64,000 bases of DNA from Rhodamnia argentea (Eukaryota; Streptophyta; Magnoliopsida; Myrtales; Myrtaceae). Positions 31,987 to 42,840 of this stretch are shown one piece after another; the stretch's first letter is position 1; every line of letters begins with the position of its first letter. The translations under genes were made by a program, and so were the position numbers. Location: positions 18,428,001 to 18,492,000 of the forward strand of contig NC_063152.1 in NCBI RefSeq assembly GCF_020921035.1. Direction: 5' to 3'. Below the pieces are notes generated by a model. The model worked only from the letters and a program-made list of their open reading frames with translations. It was not told where the DNA came from and searched no databases.

Positions 31987-33391
31987 TGTCGCGACCTTCA
32001 AAAAATAAACGAGTTAAATTTTCGGACTAATGGATTATCATGTTAATTAATTAACTAACCTAACTCGGACTCTCCCAAGTCCATACCAAATCGCAACTTA
32101 AGGTTCAAATAATTAACATGCAATGTGATTTGAATTTGGAGTCGCCACTAATCATTTTCGGTAGGTTGATCAGAAACCTAAATAAAATAGCGGGAGAAAA
32201 CTATCTTATTTCCGCGAACCGGAGATTTTGAATTCGGGGATTTGATTACGTCAGATTTCTCTAACGCCCTTTCGGTACCATTTTCATGAAAAATATTTGA
32301 TTTGGCAATTTTGATGGATTTTACTTGAAATTCAAAGATGCAATTTTTTGGTTTTTTATCTTCTTTTTTATGAGAATGTAAAACATTGAACTTTGTGCGA
32401 TATACACCATGGATGATTTAGAAAGAAAGAAAACGCATCCAAGCACGAGTATTTACAGAAATAAATTAACATGTAATAATGTTAAAATTTGGAACACGTG
32501 GCATGTCTAAAATAAACAAACAAATGTTCAAACCAAACGATTACATTTTTGTAGATCGAGATGGAAAGGATTACCTTCTATTACACAAAATCTTACTCAC
32601 ATACACGTTATAGTTCCCTTCAAGATCTCGGAGCTGGAAGAACGCGGCTGTCGTCGAAAATAGCAAGCAATGGCGTTGTTGGGTTGCGAGGGGCGAAATA
32701 TGTGTCGGGACTCGTCGAAGATGATGCTCGACTAAAACTCTTTTCTTCACTCTCGAATTTTCTCTTCTGATTTTTCTCAAGAACTCTCTTTTTCCTCTCT
32801 AAAAATTCATCTCAAAAACTCTTTCAAAACTCTCTCAATTCTCTTCCACTTCCCCCCCTCTAACTCTCTCAATTCTCTATCACCAAAATTCTCCTCCTCT
32901 TTTATAGGCAAAGTTCTCCATCCTTCATTCTTCATCTTCACTTCTTCACCTTCCATTTTCATCTTCTCTTCTTCATCTTCATTTCTTCACCTTCCATTTT
33001 CATCTTCTCTTCTCCATATTCATCTTCTCTTCTTCATCTTCCCTTCACCATCTTCCTTTCATTATCTTCTCTTCTTTATCTTCTCTTCATCACCTTCCCT
33101 TCATCATCTTCCCTTCTTCATCTTCTCTTGGTATTTGCAATGCAATCCCCGAAGTTTCAAGTATTTACAATACAGTCCCCGAAGTTTTAAGTATTTGCAA
33201 TACAGTCCCCGAAGTTTCAAATCTTCTCGGTGTATTTTTCCATCCCGTGCCTAGTCTAGACGCATGCTAAATTAAGTGTTCTGCTTGCCCAATTATATGC
33301 CAATGCAATGTACGCTAAAAATAAATATGTGAGATGATTTTTTTATAATTTTTATGCAAAAAATAGATTAGTCAAAATTTAGGCGTCAACA
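31987..33391 (-). repeat. 5' LTR of the 13.6 kb retrotransposon
   Basis: Exactly 1405 bp, same ends and same internal CATCTTC-rich tract as 19760-21164. A minus-strand TATA box (CTATAAAAGA) lies at 32898-32907. Transcription from it would run left through gag-integrase. Confidence 0.95.
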
Positions 33392-34208
33392 CCCATGGTG
33401 CGTAATCAATGCTGGTCAAGGAGATGCCGAGAGTGTTGAGCCCCGGGAGTTTAGCCACGGTCACCGGGGTAACCTTAGAGCCGACCGGGTTCGACGTCTT
33501 GCCTAGAAGATGGAGCCCACTAAAGGAGAAGTCATTTGCTCGAACCATTTTCGGGTCCTTGCAGGCCAGTCCATTCACGAGCACCGCCAAGTGAGGAACA
33601 TAATTGGAATGAGAAGACCTGGATATGGTACTTAATTGTAGAAAGTAAAGAGATAAAGAAAAGGCCGGTCTCAAGAACAAATAATATCGTGTATAATCAC
33701 CAATGCCAACTTATGCGCCCGATCATACACGTTCAAAGTCCTAATGAAGATAATCCCAACTCATAGTTTAACTATAGTTATAAATGATAAATGCTCCGAC
33801 CTAACGGAGAGACAAAAGAAAATGCAAGAGGCAAGGTCCTAGGTGGACGATTGTCCAAACATGTCGTTTCCAAGTGAGTGGTGCGATGTAGGAGTCGAGC
33901 CCGAATGTGCTTTACGCCCGAGCCACAATACGAACAAGTGTGCCCGTTCCTTGGCCATTCAGGTCACCCACGAGGTTAAACAATTGCTTCCTTTACAACC
34001 TCTTAGATGCTTTGAGAGGCGAGAAAGGCGGAATAGCTTTTCGGACAACTATGGAAACATTTCGAGTTAGTGTACCGGTGAGGTTCTTGTGTTCTCTTAC
34101 CCGAACCGCCGGCTTGAGCGACGCAGAAATCCCGGAGAGGGCTATGATCAGCTGCAGCAAAAGCAAGAAGTAGACACGAGAAACCAACCAAGAGCAAACT
34201 TTTGCCAC
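33392..34208 (-). pseudogene. GLP2: exon 1 and 5' part of exon 2
   Basis: This is the N-terminal part of the germin-like gene split by the retrotransposon. Exon 1 lies at about 34101-34208 and still ends in a good donor (GGTAAGAG). The position of the start codon reads GTG instead of ATG, and one base is missing directly after it (GGCAAAAGT against GGCAAAGAGT in GLP3 and GLP4). The 5' end of exon 2 is at 33583 by homology, and the acceptor AG before it is GG (GGCGGTGCTCG). Exon 2 then reads [18 protein letters not shown] and breaks at 33392. Start loss, a 1-base deletion, a lost acceptor and the insertion all point to a dead gene. Which came first cannot be told from one copy. Confidence 0.9.
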
Positions 34209-34337
34209 CTCTACACAATATTCAAACTCTCCACCAAAATGAATTGGGTTTAACTTGAAAGTTCTTTTTTTGTTTTTAGGGTAATGAAGTTGGTTTGTGT
34301 AGGTTGTTGTGGATGAAATGCTTGAGAAGATAGCAGG

Positions 34338-34347
34338 TATTTATAAA
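34338..34347 (-). promoter_or_regulatory. TATA box of GLP2
   Basis: TTTATAAATA on the minus strand, about 130 bases upstream of the former start codon. The same box and its neighbourhood are conserved at GLP3 and GLP4. Confidence 0.6.
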
Positions 34348-34633
34348 CGTGGGCAACACCATGAATGAATGAAGTCTTGGATAAAGCTTGTCGATGAGCA
34401 GAATATTTAATACAAGTACTAAGAAAATGTTCTTACCAACGGGCGGACAAGTTCTATTGAAACGATCATATTGCGTGGCCGTCCACGAGGGTCCTTGGAG
34501 TGGTAATTCAGAATCTCAATGTCGCCAAGAAGAGACAGATTTGAGAGGGGGAAAAACAGCAGCAGAGGAAGAACAATCTATGTGCAGCCAAAAGCAAAGG
34601 TTAGAGAGTGAAGACAATTGGACACCCGAGAAT

Positions 34634-35051
34634 GGGAAAAGTACACTAAAAGTGTTATAACTTGTGTACGGCGTTCACTTTAGCGCTATAACTTTCAAAA
34701 CGTTCACTTAAGTGCCATAATTTTCAAAAATCGTTCACTTGAGTGCTACGTCGGAGCAAAATCGTTCATTTGAGTGCTACAACAACTTTTCCGGCGTGTC
34801 ACGTCGGTTTTTCGGCGAGCTACGGTAGCTTTTCGGCGTGCTATAGTAACTTTTCAGCGCGCCATGTCAGCTTTCCGGCGTGATACAGTAACTTTTCCGA
34901 CGTACCACGTTAGCTTTTCCGGCGTCCACGTCAACATGGCACTCAAGTGAATAATTTTTGAAAATTATGGCACTTAAGTGAACGTTTTGAAAGTTATGGC
35001 ACTCAAGTGAACGCCGTACACAAGTTATGACACTTTTAGTGTACTTTTCCT
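34634..35051. mobile_element. MULE-like MITE, copy 1 (418 bp)
   Basis: Long inverted repeats of about 130 bp begin GGGAAAAGTACACTAAAAGT at the left and, on the other strand, AGGAAAAGTACACTAAAAGT at the right. Flanks CCCGAGAAT and CTTGAGAAT match at seven of nine bases. The inner part holds 25-base-scale repeats of CTTTTCGGCGTGCTA type. The sister unit near 51905 has an uninterrupted GGCTGAGAATTGG at the corresponding place. Confidence 0.75.
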
Positions 35052-36457
35052 CTTGAGAATTTGTGTAACCCAAGTTGTCCCTTCAATTGACCATGTACAC
35101 ACGCTTGCTGCCAAAATGAGGAGAGGGATGATGGGTTTTTTCTCTTTTCACATATTCTAAATGTTGAAACATATTTTGTTGCGATCCCTTGGGAGAGAGA
35201 AATCACCCGTCCCATACCATGTAACTCAACTTCATTTTTTAATGTAAGAATCATTTATACAAATTGTCGTTTTACACAACTGAAAGATTTATAAGTGTTT
35301 ATGAATACGACACTTTATACGAGTCATGACAAAATTATTACAATGATTATATAAGTATTTGGTCCCTCTTGAGGGACGCAACAAAAATTGAGGGACCAAA
35401 GTCCAAAAGTAATTTAGACCAAAAAAAAAAAAGCCCAAAAGTAATACATGCAGATGAATAATTGCTTTAGCTCTTTTTTTTTCGGTAATTCAAGAGCATG
35501 AGCACAAAGGGTCGACTACTTGAAGGCCATGAAAAACTCTGGAGATCTCATGAACCAGTTAAATCTACTTACTCCGTGATTCTCAATCAATTGACATCTT
35601 GTTCCACAGCCAGAAATTCTCTGATGCCTCAATCACTTACGTCACCCACGAGCATAGCCACCTAAGCTTTTACCTAGATTGTCCCATATTGATATTGTGT
35701 GTTCTAATTCCCCATGCTCTCTTCTTTGTCTGTCCATGAATTATCCATCTTCACCTTCAGTTTTCAATCAAATATCACTATACATTGTAGGAGAAGCTAT
35801 TTTCTAAGATGTGGCAATATGACATTTCTGATTACACATAGCAACTTCGAGTGAGACCCATGATCTAGTCAAAAGTACAATAATTTGGGGGAATGCCATC
35901 ATCTATATGGCACAACAAAACATTGTCACCCATTATTCAGCGAAGTGCCCGTGATTTTTAAACCCTAAAGAGGACTACTTAATTGGCGAACAGATTTAGT
36001 TTTTTTTTTTTTTTTTAGTTATGGTAGTATTTAAAGTTATCTATCATCTGACATGGAATCCGATGTCTTACATATAATTTTTTGTATTGTACAATATGAA
36101 TAAGCATGGTACTAGGGTAGAATCAAGAACCGGTCGGGTTTCAGATTTTAGAGTCTACAGGGTAAGTTTCGGATTTCAATAATTGGGAAACCTATACCGA
36201 CGGGTAGATGGAACTTGAAACTTGAAATTTAGAACAAGTTTCTGAGTTTTTCTTGGTATATGTGCTCGCGTGATCTTATTAGTATTCTGCGGCGTCCCTA
36301 AGAATTGTGTAATATGAAACCACTAGTCTAAGTTTTCATTTCCAGCAATATTTATAACTGAGACTTTTACTTTGTTTTATTTTATAATATTCGTATATCT
36401 AAATATAAGTTGAGGTAATTGGATTGTAGCAATAAGTGGTGGTTATCAGTATACGTA
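35052..36457. other. upstream DNA of GLP unit 2, duplicated in units 3 and 4
   Basis: This stretch has no gene. It is clearly similar to 45822-46719 and to 52200-53050 (shared blocks such as GAGCATGAGCACAAAGGGTCGACTACTTG), which shows that the array was copied together with its upstream DNA. Confidence 0.6.
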
Positions 36458-38175
36458 TGGGGACGCTCCAAAAAAAGTGTTTATGTTCCTAAAGTGTTCT
36501 GGAACACTATGGAAACAGAAACCCATATGGTAAAAAATGTTCCCAAGGTGTTTCGGGAACACTTTTAAGAAACAGAAATACTTTTAGAGTAGAAACAAGA
36601 AACAAAAAAAAAAACTTGTTTCTGTATTCTTGGAATACTTTTTAGAAAAACATTTGGAAGACTAGAAAAAATTGGGAAGAATTTTATTTTTAAATACACT
36701 CTCTTCTTTTTTGTTTTTGCACGATGTTGGCACCCGATATTTGATCATTTTATTTTAGAAAATTAATTAAAAATAATAAAATAATTCATAAAATTACAAA
36801 ATCAACCTTGGAAGCTTTGGCCTAGCCTTTGAACCAATTTTGAATAAAAAAATATTTTTTGTAATTTTTTGACATTTTCTGATTTATTTTAATTATAAAA
36901 ATAGCCGAAAATCAGGAAAAATAGTATTCATGGTCAGAAAAACGCACAAAAATAGTCCAATTTTTTTTAATTATGTTTTAATTTTGGCATCTTAAAGTTT
37001 TAAAATTTTAGTTTGGGAACACCTCTTCATTGAACATAATCCTAAATTGATTAAAAAAATTCCATTTTAAATCATTTTAGCCAAAATTTTGATTTTTAGA
37101 GTCATGACATGAGACTTCAATACCCCGCATCTCATTTCAGTCCTCATGTTTGGAAACATTGTACAATTGGGCTAAAAGGACCTAAATGCATAAATATTTT
37201 TCATTTTAGTCCCTGGTTTCACTCAAAGTGCAATTAATATTTTTCTGGGAGTCCCCGTTTAAAAGTAATCGTACTTTTAGTTACTTAGGAACATTTACAT
37301 GTGACTCATAATTGTAATTTTTAACCAAACGCGTTTCTATTCTTTTTTTGTTCCGGGACGCGTATGGTAACGTTTCTCGTTCCGGAACAACTTTTGGAAC
37401 AAAAACACTTTTTTTCTATTTCTGTTCCCGGCAATGATTTTAAGGAATAGAAACGCGTTTAGTGACTACAAAAAAAAATTCTATTCCTGGAACAAAAAAA
37501 GAACGTAAACGCGTTTGCTAACTACAAAAAAATTATGTTCCTAGTTTTTTCATTTAATTAAGCGGACTCTATATATATATTAAAATTAAAATGCCTTTAT
37601 CTTTTTAACTTACTCAATCAAGTTGAATCTTATTTATTTAATTTCCTAAATCAAATTAGACCATATCGTCAACAAAATTCCTCCACCTGTAGTAACTTCC
37701 ACACAAAATCGATCACGTTCATCTCAAACTTAGCTCATAGTCAGCACAAACCGAGCATCGACCTCCGTCGGCAATGGCGATGCTCGTGCGAGCCCACCTA
37801 GGCAAGCCCCGCCTAGATCTAGGCAAGCTTGCATAAGCTCGCCCACCGAGTCGAGTGCTAGTCGGTTGCTGAGAAGAGGAGGAATAGTTGGAAACTCACC
37901 AAAGAAGCATTTCCGTCGGCTGGTCGAGGAACACAGGAGAGGAGGGAGGAGCTACTTGTGCAAGAACAAAAGAGAAGAGAATGTGCTTGAGAACAAAAGT
38001 GTTCCCAATTATTTCTAAAAAAATGTTCCAAATGTGTTTCTAAAAAGTGTTTCGAGAGCACAGAAGCAAGTTTTTTTGTTTCTTGTTTCTACTTCAAAAG
38101 TGTTTCTGTTTCTCAAAAGTATTTTCAGAATACTTTGGGAACACTTTTTTACCATACACGTTTTCGGAGCATCAC
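36458..38175. mobile_element. hAT-like non-autonomous element (about 1.7 kb)
   Basis: The two ends are inverted copies over more than 150 bases: GGGACGCTCC at the left and GTGATGCTCC on the other strand at the right, followed on both sides by GTTCCCAA-, AAACAGAAA- and GTAGAAACAAGAAAC-type blocks. Flanks TATACGTA and CACACGCA differ only by three T/C changes, which fits an 8-bp target duplication altered by deamination. The sister unit near 49300 lacks it. The centre is AT-rich with a GC-rich patch at 37740-37860. No transposase is present. Confidence 0.55.
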
Positions 38176-38237
38176 CACACGCAGTTTAGGCTTTAGAACT
38201 TGTGATATGATAGGTTCCGGGTTACATTATATACAAA

Positions 38238-38312
38238 AAGGTGGTGATTCACTGCAATCGTTAAGGTGGTGATTCATTACAATTGTTAAGGTGATGATTC
38301 ACTGCAATCGTT
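38238..38312. repeat. three tandem copies of a 25-bp unit
   Basis: AAGGTGGTGATTCACTGCAA plus TCGTT is repeated three times with few changes. The matching place in the next unit (near 49315) has a single copy. Confidence 0.8.
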
Positions 38313-39300
38313 CAATTTAAAATACAAGTAAAACTTGGGTAGACGTTGGAATCGACTCTAGAATTTGTGATAGGATACGTTCCAAGTTATAGTGTATGCA
38401 ATATAAGTTTCGGATTCCAAAAAATGTGAAATCTGTTCCGATGGGTGGGTTCCAGGTGGACCTAGTACGAAACTTGGAACCACTCCCCTCCTATCGTACA
38501 ACCCACCTCCATCAATGATTGATGTTGGTAGATACAATTTGAAAACTTGACCAACTATCCAAATCAATTGTAATAGATGTGGCACTACAACTCATGGTGA
38601 CTTTAACTGTCAAGATATTTATCCCTGCAAGTCAATTTTTGTCCCTAAAAAGTTTTAGATTCAAATAGAATAATTGTCTCGAATACTCCCATTTCTAAGT
38701 GTCATTAAAGACAAATAGGAGGAAAATGAAGAACTAAATTATCTGCCTATAATCTTAGTAATTAGTCTTGTCTATTACCGACTTTGATTATAATATTTAG
38801 TTACCGTTTAAGTGCCTCAAGGTTTTTTAAAGCACACATGTGTCTTTTCGTAGACATATTTCCCTCTAAAAACATATTGAGAGGTATGTCATTTTCCCTT
38901 TAACATATTTTAATAATGTGCTTTACTAATTGCCAAGTATACTCGTACTTCTATTTTCGTTGAATTATGTGGAGGTAAATGAACCACAACAATTTTGAAT
39001 TTGAGCTGATCAATTAAGTTTTTCATACTTGCATCCACAATTTCATGTTTAACTTTAAGATCAATTCTTATCAACCCAATTTTCGATATTATTTGTCTTT
39101 CAAAATTTAGTTTCCTTTTTTTGACTCGTATCATGAGCCACATTTCATGAAAGATGTAAATTAACAACGTGAAAATCTAACGTTAATATTAAGTAGGAAA
39201 AAAAAATAAACTTATAAGAAAATAAAATAAATAATTACTTCTATGAATCACAAATGAAAGATATGCTCGAAGAGAATTTACACATGTTTATAACATTCAT

Positions 39301-39633
39301 GGGAAAAGTACACTAGAAGTGCATTAACTTGTGTACGGCATTCACTTGAGTGCCATAACTTTCAAAACGTTAACTTAAGTGCCATAACTTTCAAAAATCG
39401 TTCACTTAAGTGTTACGTCGGAGCAAAATCGTTCACTTGAGAGCTATAGTAACTTTTCCGGTGTGTCACGTCAGCTTTCCGACATCTACAGTAACTTTTC
39501 CGGCTGCCACGTCAACATGGCACTCAAGTGAACGATTTTTAAAAGTTATGGCATTTAAGTGAACATTTTGAAAGTTATGGCACTCAAGTGAACGCCGTAC
39601 AAAAGTTATTGCACTTCTAGTGCACTTTTTCCT
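39301..39633. mobile_element. MULE-like MITE, copy 2 (333 bp)
   Basis: Same family as 34634-35051, with ends GGGAAAAGTACACTAGAAGT and AGGAAAAAGTGCACTAGAAG. Flanks AACATTCAT and AGCATTCGT match at seven of nine bases. The sister unit near 49765 has no insert here. Confidence 0.75.
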
Positions 39634-40199
39634 AGCATTCGTCAACTACTATATTATTTACAAAGTATGAAATCCAATAAAATATGTTTCAAATTTACGC
39701 ATAGTGATGATTCCAATTGTCTTCGCAAGTACTGTCAATGATTGATGATTCTTCCTTCGCATGTTCCAGAAGTTAAAAAGTCTGTCCGTATGTGTAGCAA
39801 TTGATCCGCTCTTGCGACAATCCTGAAAATCGGAAGTTGAGGTGCCATAAAGGGCGCACGTAAACAGCGGCAATTGAGTGCTGTGAAAGCCACACGTAGC
39901 GTGACGTGTCCTAGTATTCACTCAAATCCTAGGGGAGACTGTTCATTTGTTGGTGTATCAAAGAATTGTTAAAAGACATTTTCAAGTGGAAAATGAGCAT
40001 TCTCAATAACGGAAATTAAATACAAAAATAACCAACTAAAAAAGCGGGTGAGATCTATTCAATAAAACCTAAATAAATCAACACAATAGGAATGTTGAAT
40101 TTCCAAAGATACATGACTCAACACAAGCTTAAACAGACGAAATACTGCACTTTTCTATCAGAAACATTAATCACCAGAAGTTCTCCATCGATCTTATTT

Positions 40200-41272
40200 C
40201 TAGAATTTAGACTGAATTTGATTAACAACACTTTTATCAACTTGGAATGCTTTGGCAAGAATGTCTGCGGAAACATCAGGATTAGCCCCAAACACGGCAT
40301 TGCCGATGGTGATGACCCCAGGGTTTTGGCTTCCAAGAGCTGCAATAGCGAAGGCATTTCCGGTGCCAATATTTCTTTGGAAATGAATGAGTCCTTGAGG
40401 GAAGACGAACGCATCACCCTTTTGCAAGACCTTGGAGATGAGGCGGTTGTCGGGGTTGGACGTTATGAACCCTACTTCCAGGGTTCCTTCTTGGACAACC
40501 AAAATCTCGCTGGCACGCGGGTGAATGTGGGGTGGGTTGATTCCCCATGGTGCGTAATCGACGCGGGCCAAGGAGATGCCGAGAGTGTTGGGCCCCGGGA
40601 GCTGAGCTGCGAACACCGGGGTAACCCTCGAGCCGGCCGCGTTGGATGTGTTCCCTGGAAGATGGAGTCCACTGAAGGAGAAGTCATTTGCCTGAACCAT
40701 TTTCGGGTCCTTGCAGGCCAGGCCATTCACAAGCACTGCCATTGGAGGAACAAAAGTGGAATGAGAAAACCGGCATATGGTACTCACTAGTAGAAAGTAA
40801 GAGTGACAAAAAAAGGCCGGTCTCGGCAACAAAAAAGGCCTTTTAAGTGGTGTTCAAGCAGATGAAATCCTGCTTGTTCCACTCACGCAATGTCATTGGG
40901 ACTACTATTTTTACATATAGTATGTTCACCGATACCAAAATTCTTGAAACTTGGTGCAAGATCAACCTATTACGGTAATGTTTTCTAAGTAATGGAAGTA
41001 ATCCCCACTCATGGCTTAATTATAGTTATGAAATGATAAATGCTCCAAACCTAACGAAAAAAAAAAAATGAATATACGAGGCAAGGTCCTAGGAGGATGA
41101 TCATCCGAGCATGCTTCGAATAGCCATTGAAACTTTTCGATGAGGTTCTTGTGTTACTTTTACCTGAACTGCCGGCTTGAGCGATGCAGAAATCCTGGAG
41201 AGGGCTATGATCTGCTGCTACAAAATCGAGAAGCAGAAACGAGAAACCAACCAAGAGCAAACTCTTTGCCAT
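40200..41272 (-). CDS. GLP3: germin-like protein, intact, 214 aa
   Basis: Germin-like proteins are secreted, manganese-binding cupins of the plant cell wall; some have superoxide dismutase or oxalate oxidase activity. Exon 1 (41164-41272, 109 bp) begins ATGGCAAAGAGT and encodes a signal peptide (about residues 1-20) and the mature start DHSPLQDFC. The intron (40736-41163) has GT-AG ends. Exon 2 (40200-40735) completes the cupin domain. Mn ligands are His106, His108 and Glu113 ([10 protein letters not shown]) and His154 ([11 protein letters not shown]). Cys29 and Cys44 form the conserved N-terminal disulfide. NTSN at 65-68 is a glycosylation site. Length is normal for the family. Its closest relative here is GLP4. 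The enzyme activity cannot be inferred. Confidence 0.95.
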
Positions 41273-41400
41273 CTCCACACAATATTCAAACTCTCCACCA
41301 AAATGAATTGGGTTTAACTTTCGAAAGATCTTTTTTCTTAGGGTAATGAAGATGGTTTGTGTAGGTTGTTGTGGATGGAATGCTCTGAGCAGATAGCGGG

Positions 41401-41410
41401 TATTTATAAA
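41401..41410 (-). promoter_or_regulatory. TATA box of GLP3
   Basis: TTTATAAATA on the minus strand, about 130 bases upstream of the GLP3 ATG, in the block shared with GLP2 and GLP4 (CACGTTTATAAATACC, carrying a CACGT-type motif next to it). Confidence 0.7.
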
Positions 41411-41844
41411 CGTGGGCAAAAGCATGAATGAACGAAGCTTTGGATAAAGCTTGTTGATGAGCAAATATTTTATACAAAGTACTAATAAAATATACTTACC
41501 AGCAGGCCGTCATGTTCTATTGAAAGAGTCATATTGCGGGGCCGTCCAGGATGCGTCTTTGTAGTTGTAATTCAGAATCTCTCTGTCGCCAAGAAGAGAC
41601 GGATAAGGGGAAAAAAGCAAAAGAAGAAGAATCTATGTGCAGCCAAAAGCAAAGGTTAGAGAGCGAAGACAATTAGACGCTTAACAATTGGCATAAGCCT
41701 AGTTATCCCTTGAATTGACCAAGCAGACGCTTGCGGCCAAAATGAGTAGAGGGATGATGGGTTTGTTCTTTTTTCACACATTCTAATTGTTGAAACATAT
41801 TTTTTTACTATCTCTTGGGAGAGAAGTTTCCCGTCGCATACATT

Positions 41845-42779
41845 GGCTCCATTCGGTTGATCATTTGCAAAGGATTTTCGGGTTTCAAAGTCCGTTGGGC
41901 AAATGCAATCATGTTTGGCAACAATTTTTTAGAGTTTTGAGAAGATGCAATTGTATCTCCAAAGCTTTCTAAAGTCCATTGGGGGAATGGAGCCTTGAAG
42001 GTCCCTTGGGAAGTTGCATTCTCGGCATGCAACTTTCTATTTTAATGAAAATGTGAAAATTGTCTATTTTACCCTCATTTATCAGCCGAAATTCCAACTT
42101 TGCCTTTTGTTAACCAAAACCCTATTTTCTCACTTTTCTCTCTAGTCCTCTTCCCTCTCTCGATGGCCATCCTATTCTTTTCTCTTCTCTCTTCAGTCCT
42201 CTCACCTCTCTCAATAAATACAAAAAACCCTCACCGCCCGCTCACCTATCTATTCACTCATACTCGCCTCTCGTCCCTCACGGCTGCTCGACTCTTTGCT
42301 ATTGGTTTGTCCATTTCATTACTGTATTCAGCATATTCATCATTTATTTCAAGTTCTTGGGATGACGATCTTTGGATAACATTATGCAGCAGCCAAATTA
42401 TCCACTAATTATGATCCGGAGTCTAATGTTTTCGATTTTCCTTTTTCATTTGTGCTTGTAGGAAGATATCTCGGGCGAGGATGAAAGTCTCTTCCACTAT
42501 CGAAGTTATTGATTTTCGGATAACATTCTATAGCAGCCAAAGTTAAAGTTATTGTTTTTTTTTCAATTCCTAACAATTAAAATTAAAAGATTTACATTGA
42601 TCACACCAAAGGACTTTGCAAATATGTGTTCACCAAACAACATTTTTTCCAAAGTTGTATCCCAAGGCACTTTTCAATTACAATTTACCAAACAGTATTT
42701 GCATTTCACTAAAGCCCTTTGGTCTAAGGCCTTTGCACTTCCCCAAAGATTTTCTGCAAATGATGAACCAAACGGAGCC
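41845..42779. mobile_element. PIF/Tourist-like MITE (935 bp)
   Basis: Terminal inverted repeats are GGCTCCATTCGGTTGATCAT at the left and GGCTCCGTTTGGTTCATCAT on the other strand at the right. The 3-bp flank ATT occurs on both sides. The sister unit near 52225 reads TACATTGTAACTC without interruption, giving the empty site. ORFs inside are short and meaningless. Confidence 0.8.
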
Positions 42780-42840
42780 ATTGTAACTCAAGTCCATATT
42801 TCAATGTAAGAACCATATGTACAAATTATTTGTATCATAT

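Larger units (their letters stand above)
19760..33391 (-). mobile_element. non-autonomous Tat-like Ty3/gypsy retrotransposon with captured host genes, 13.6 kb
   Basis: Both LTRs are 1405 bp and differ at about fifteen positions by eye, so the insertion is fairly recent. The minus-strand orientation follows from the PBS beside the right LTR, the PPT beside the left LTR, the strand of gag-integrase and the LTR TATA box. In transcription order it holds the 5' LTR, PBS, a leader, a gag-integrase fusion, an antisense ORF, an HD-ZIP IV ORF, a type-B response-regulator ORF, a 78-bp tandem repeat array, PPT and 3' LTR. Protease, reverse transcriptase and RNase H are absent, so it would need a partner element to move. 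Extra ORFs and tandem repeats between integrase and the 3' LTR are known for the plant Tat lineage. Two host transcription-factor genes there would be unusual. Confidence 0.9.

Noticed and set aside
40092-40790. Long plus-strand ORFs (up to 232 codons) across every GLP exon 2, also at 16193-16633, 19363-19803, 50350-50997 and 54048-54434
   Set aside because: They are antisense shadows of the germin-like exons; the conserved cupin motifs, splice sites and stops all lie on the minus strand.
42100-42408. Hydrophobic ORF of 102 codons in the MITE
   Set aside because: It lies in CT-rich MITE sequence with no motif, and the sister units lack it.
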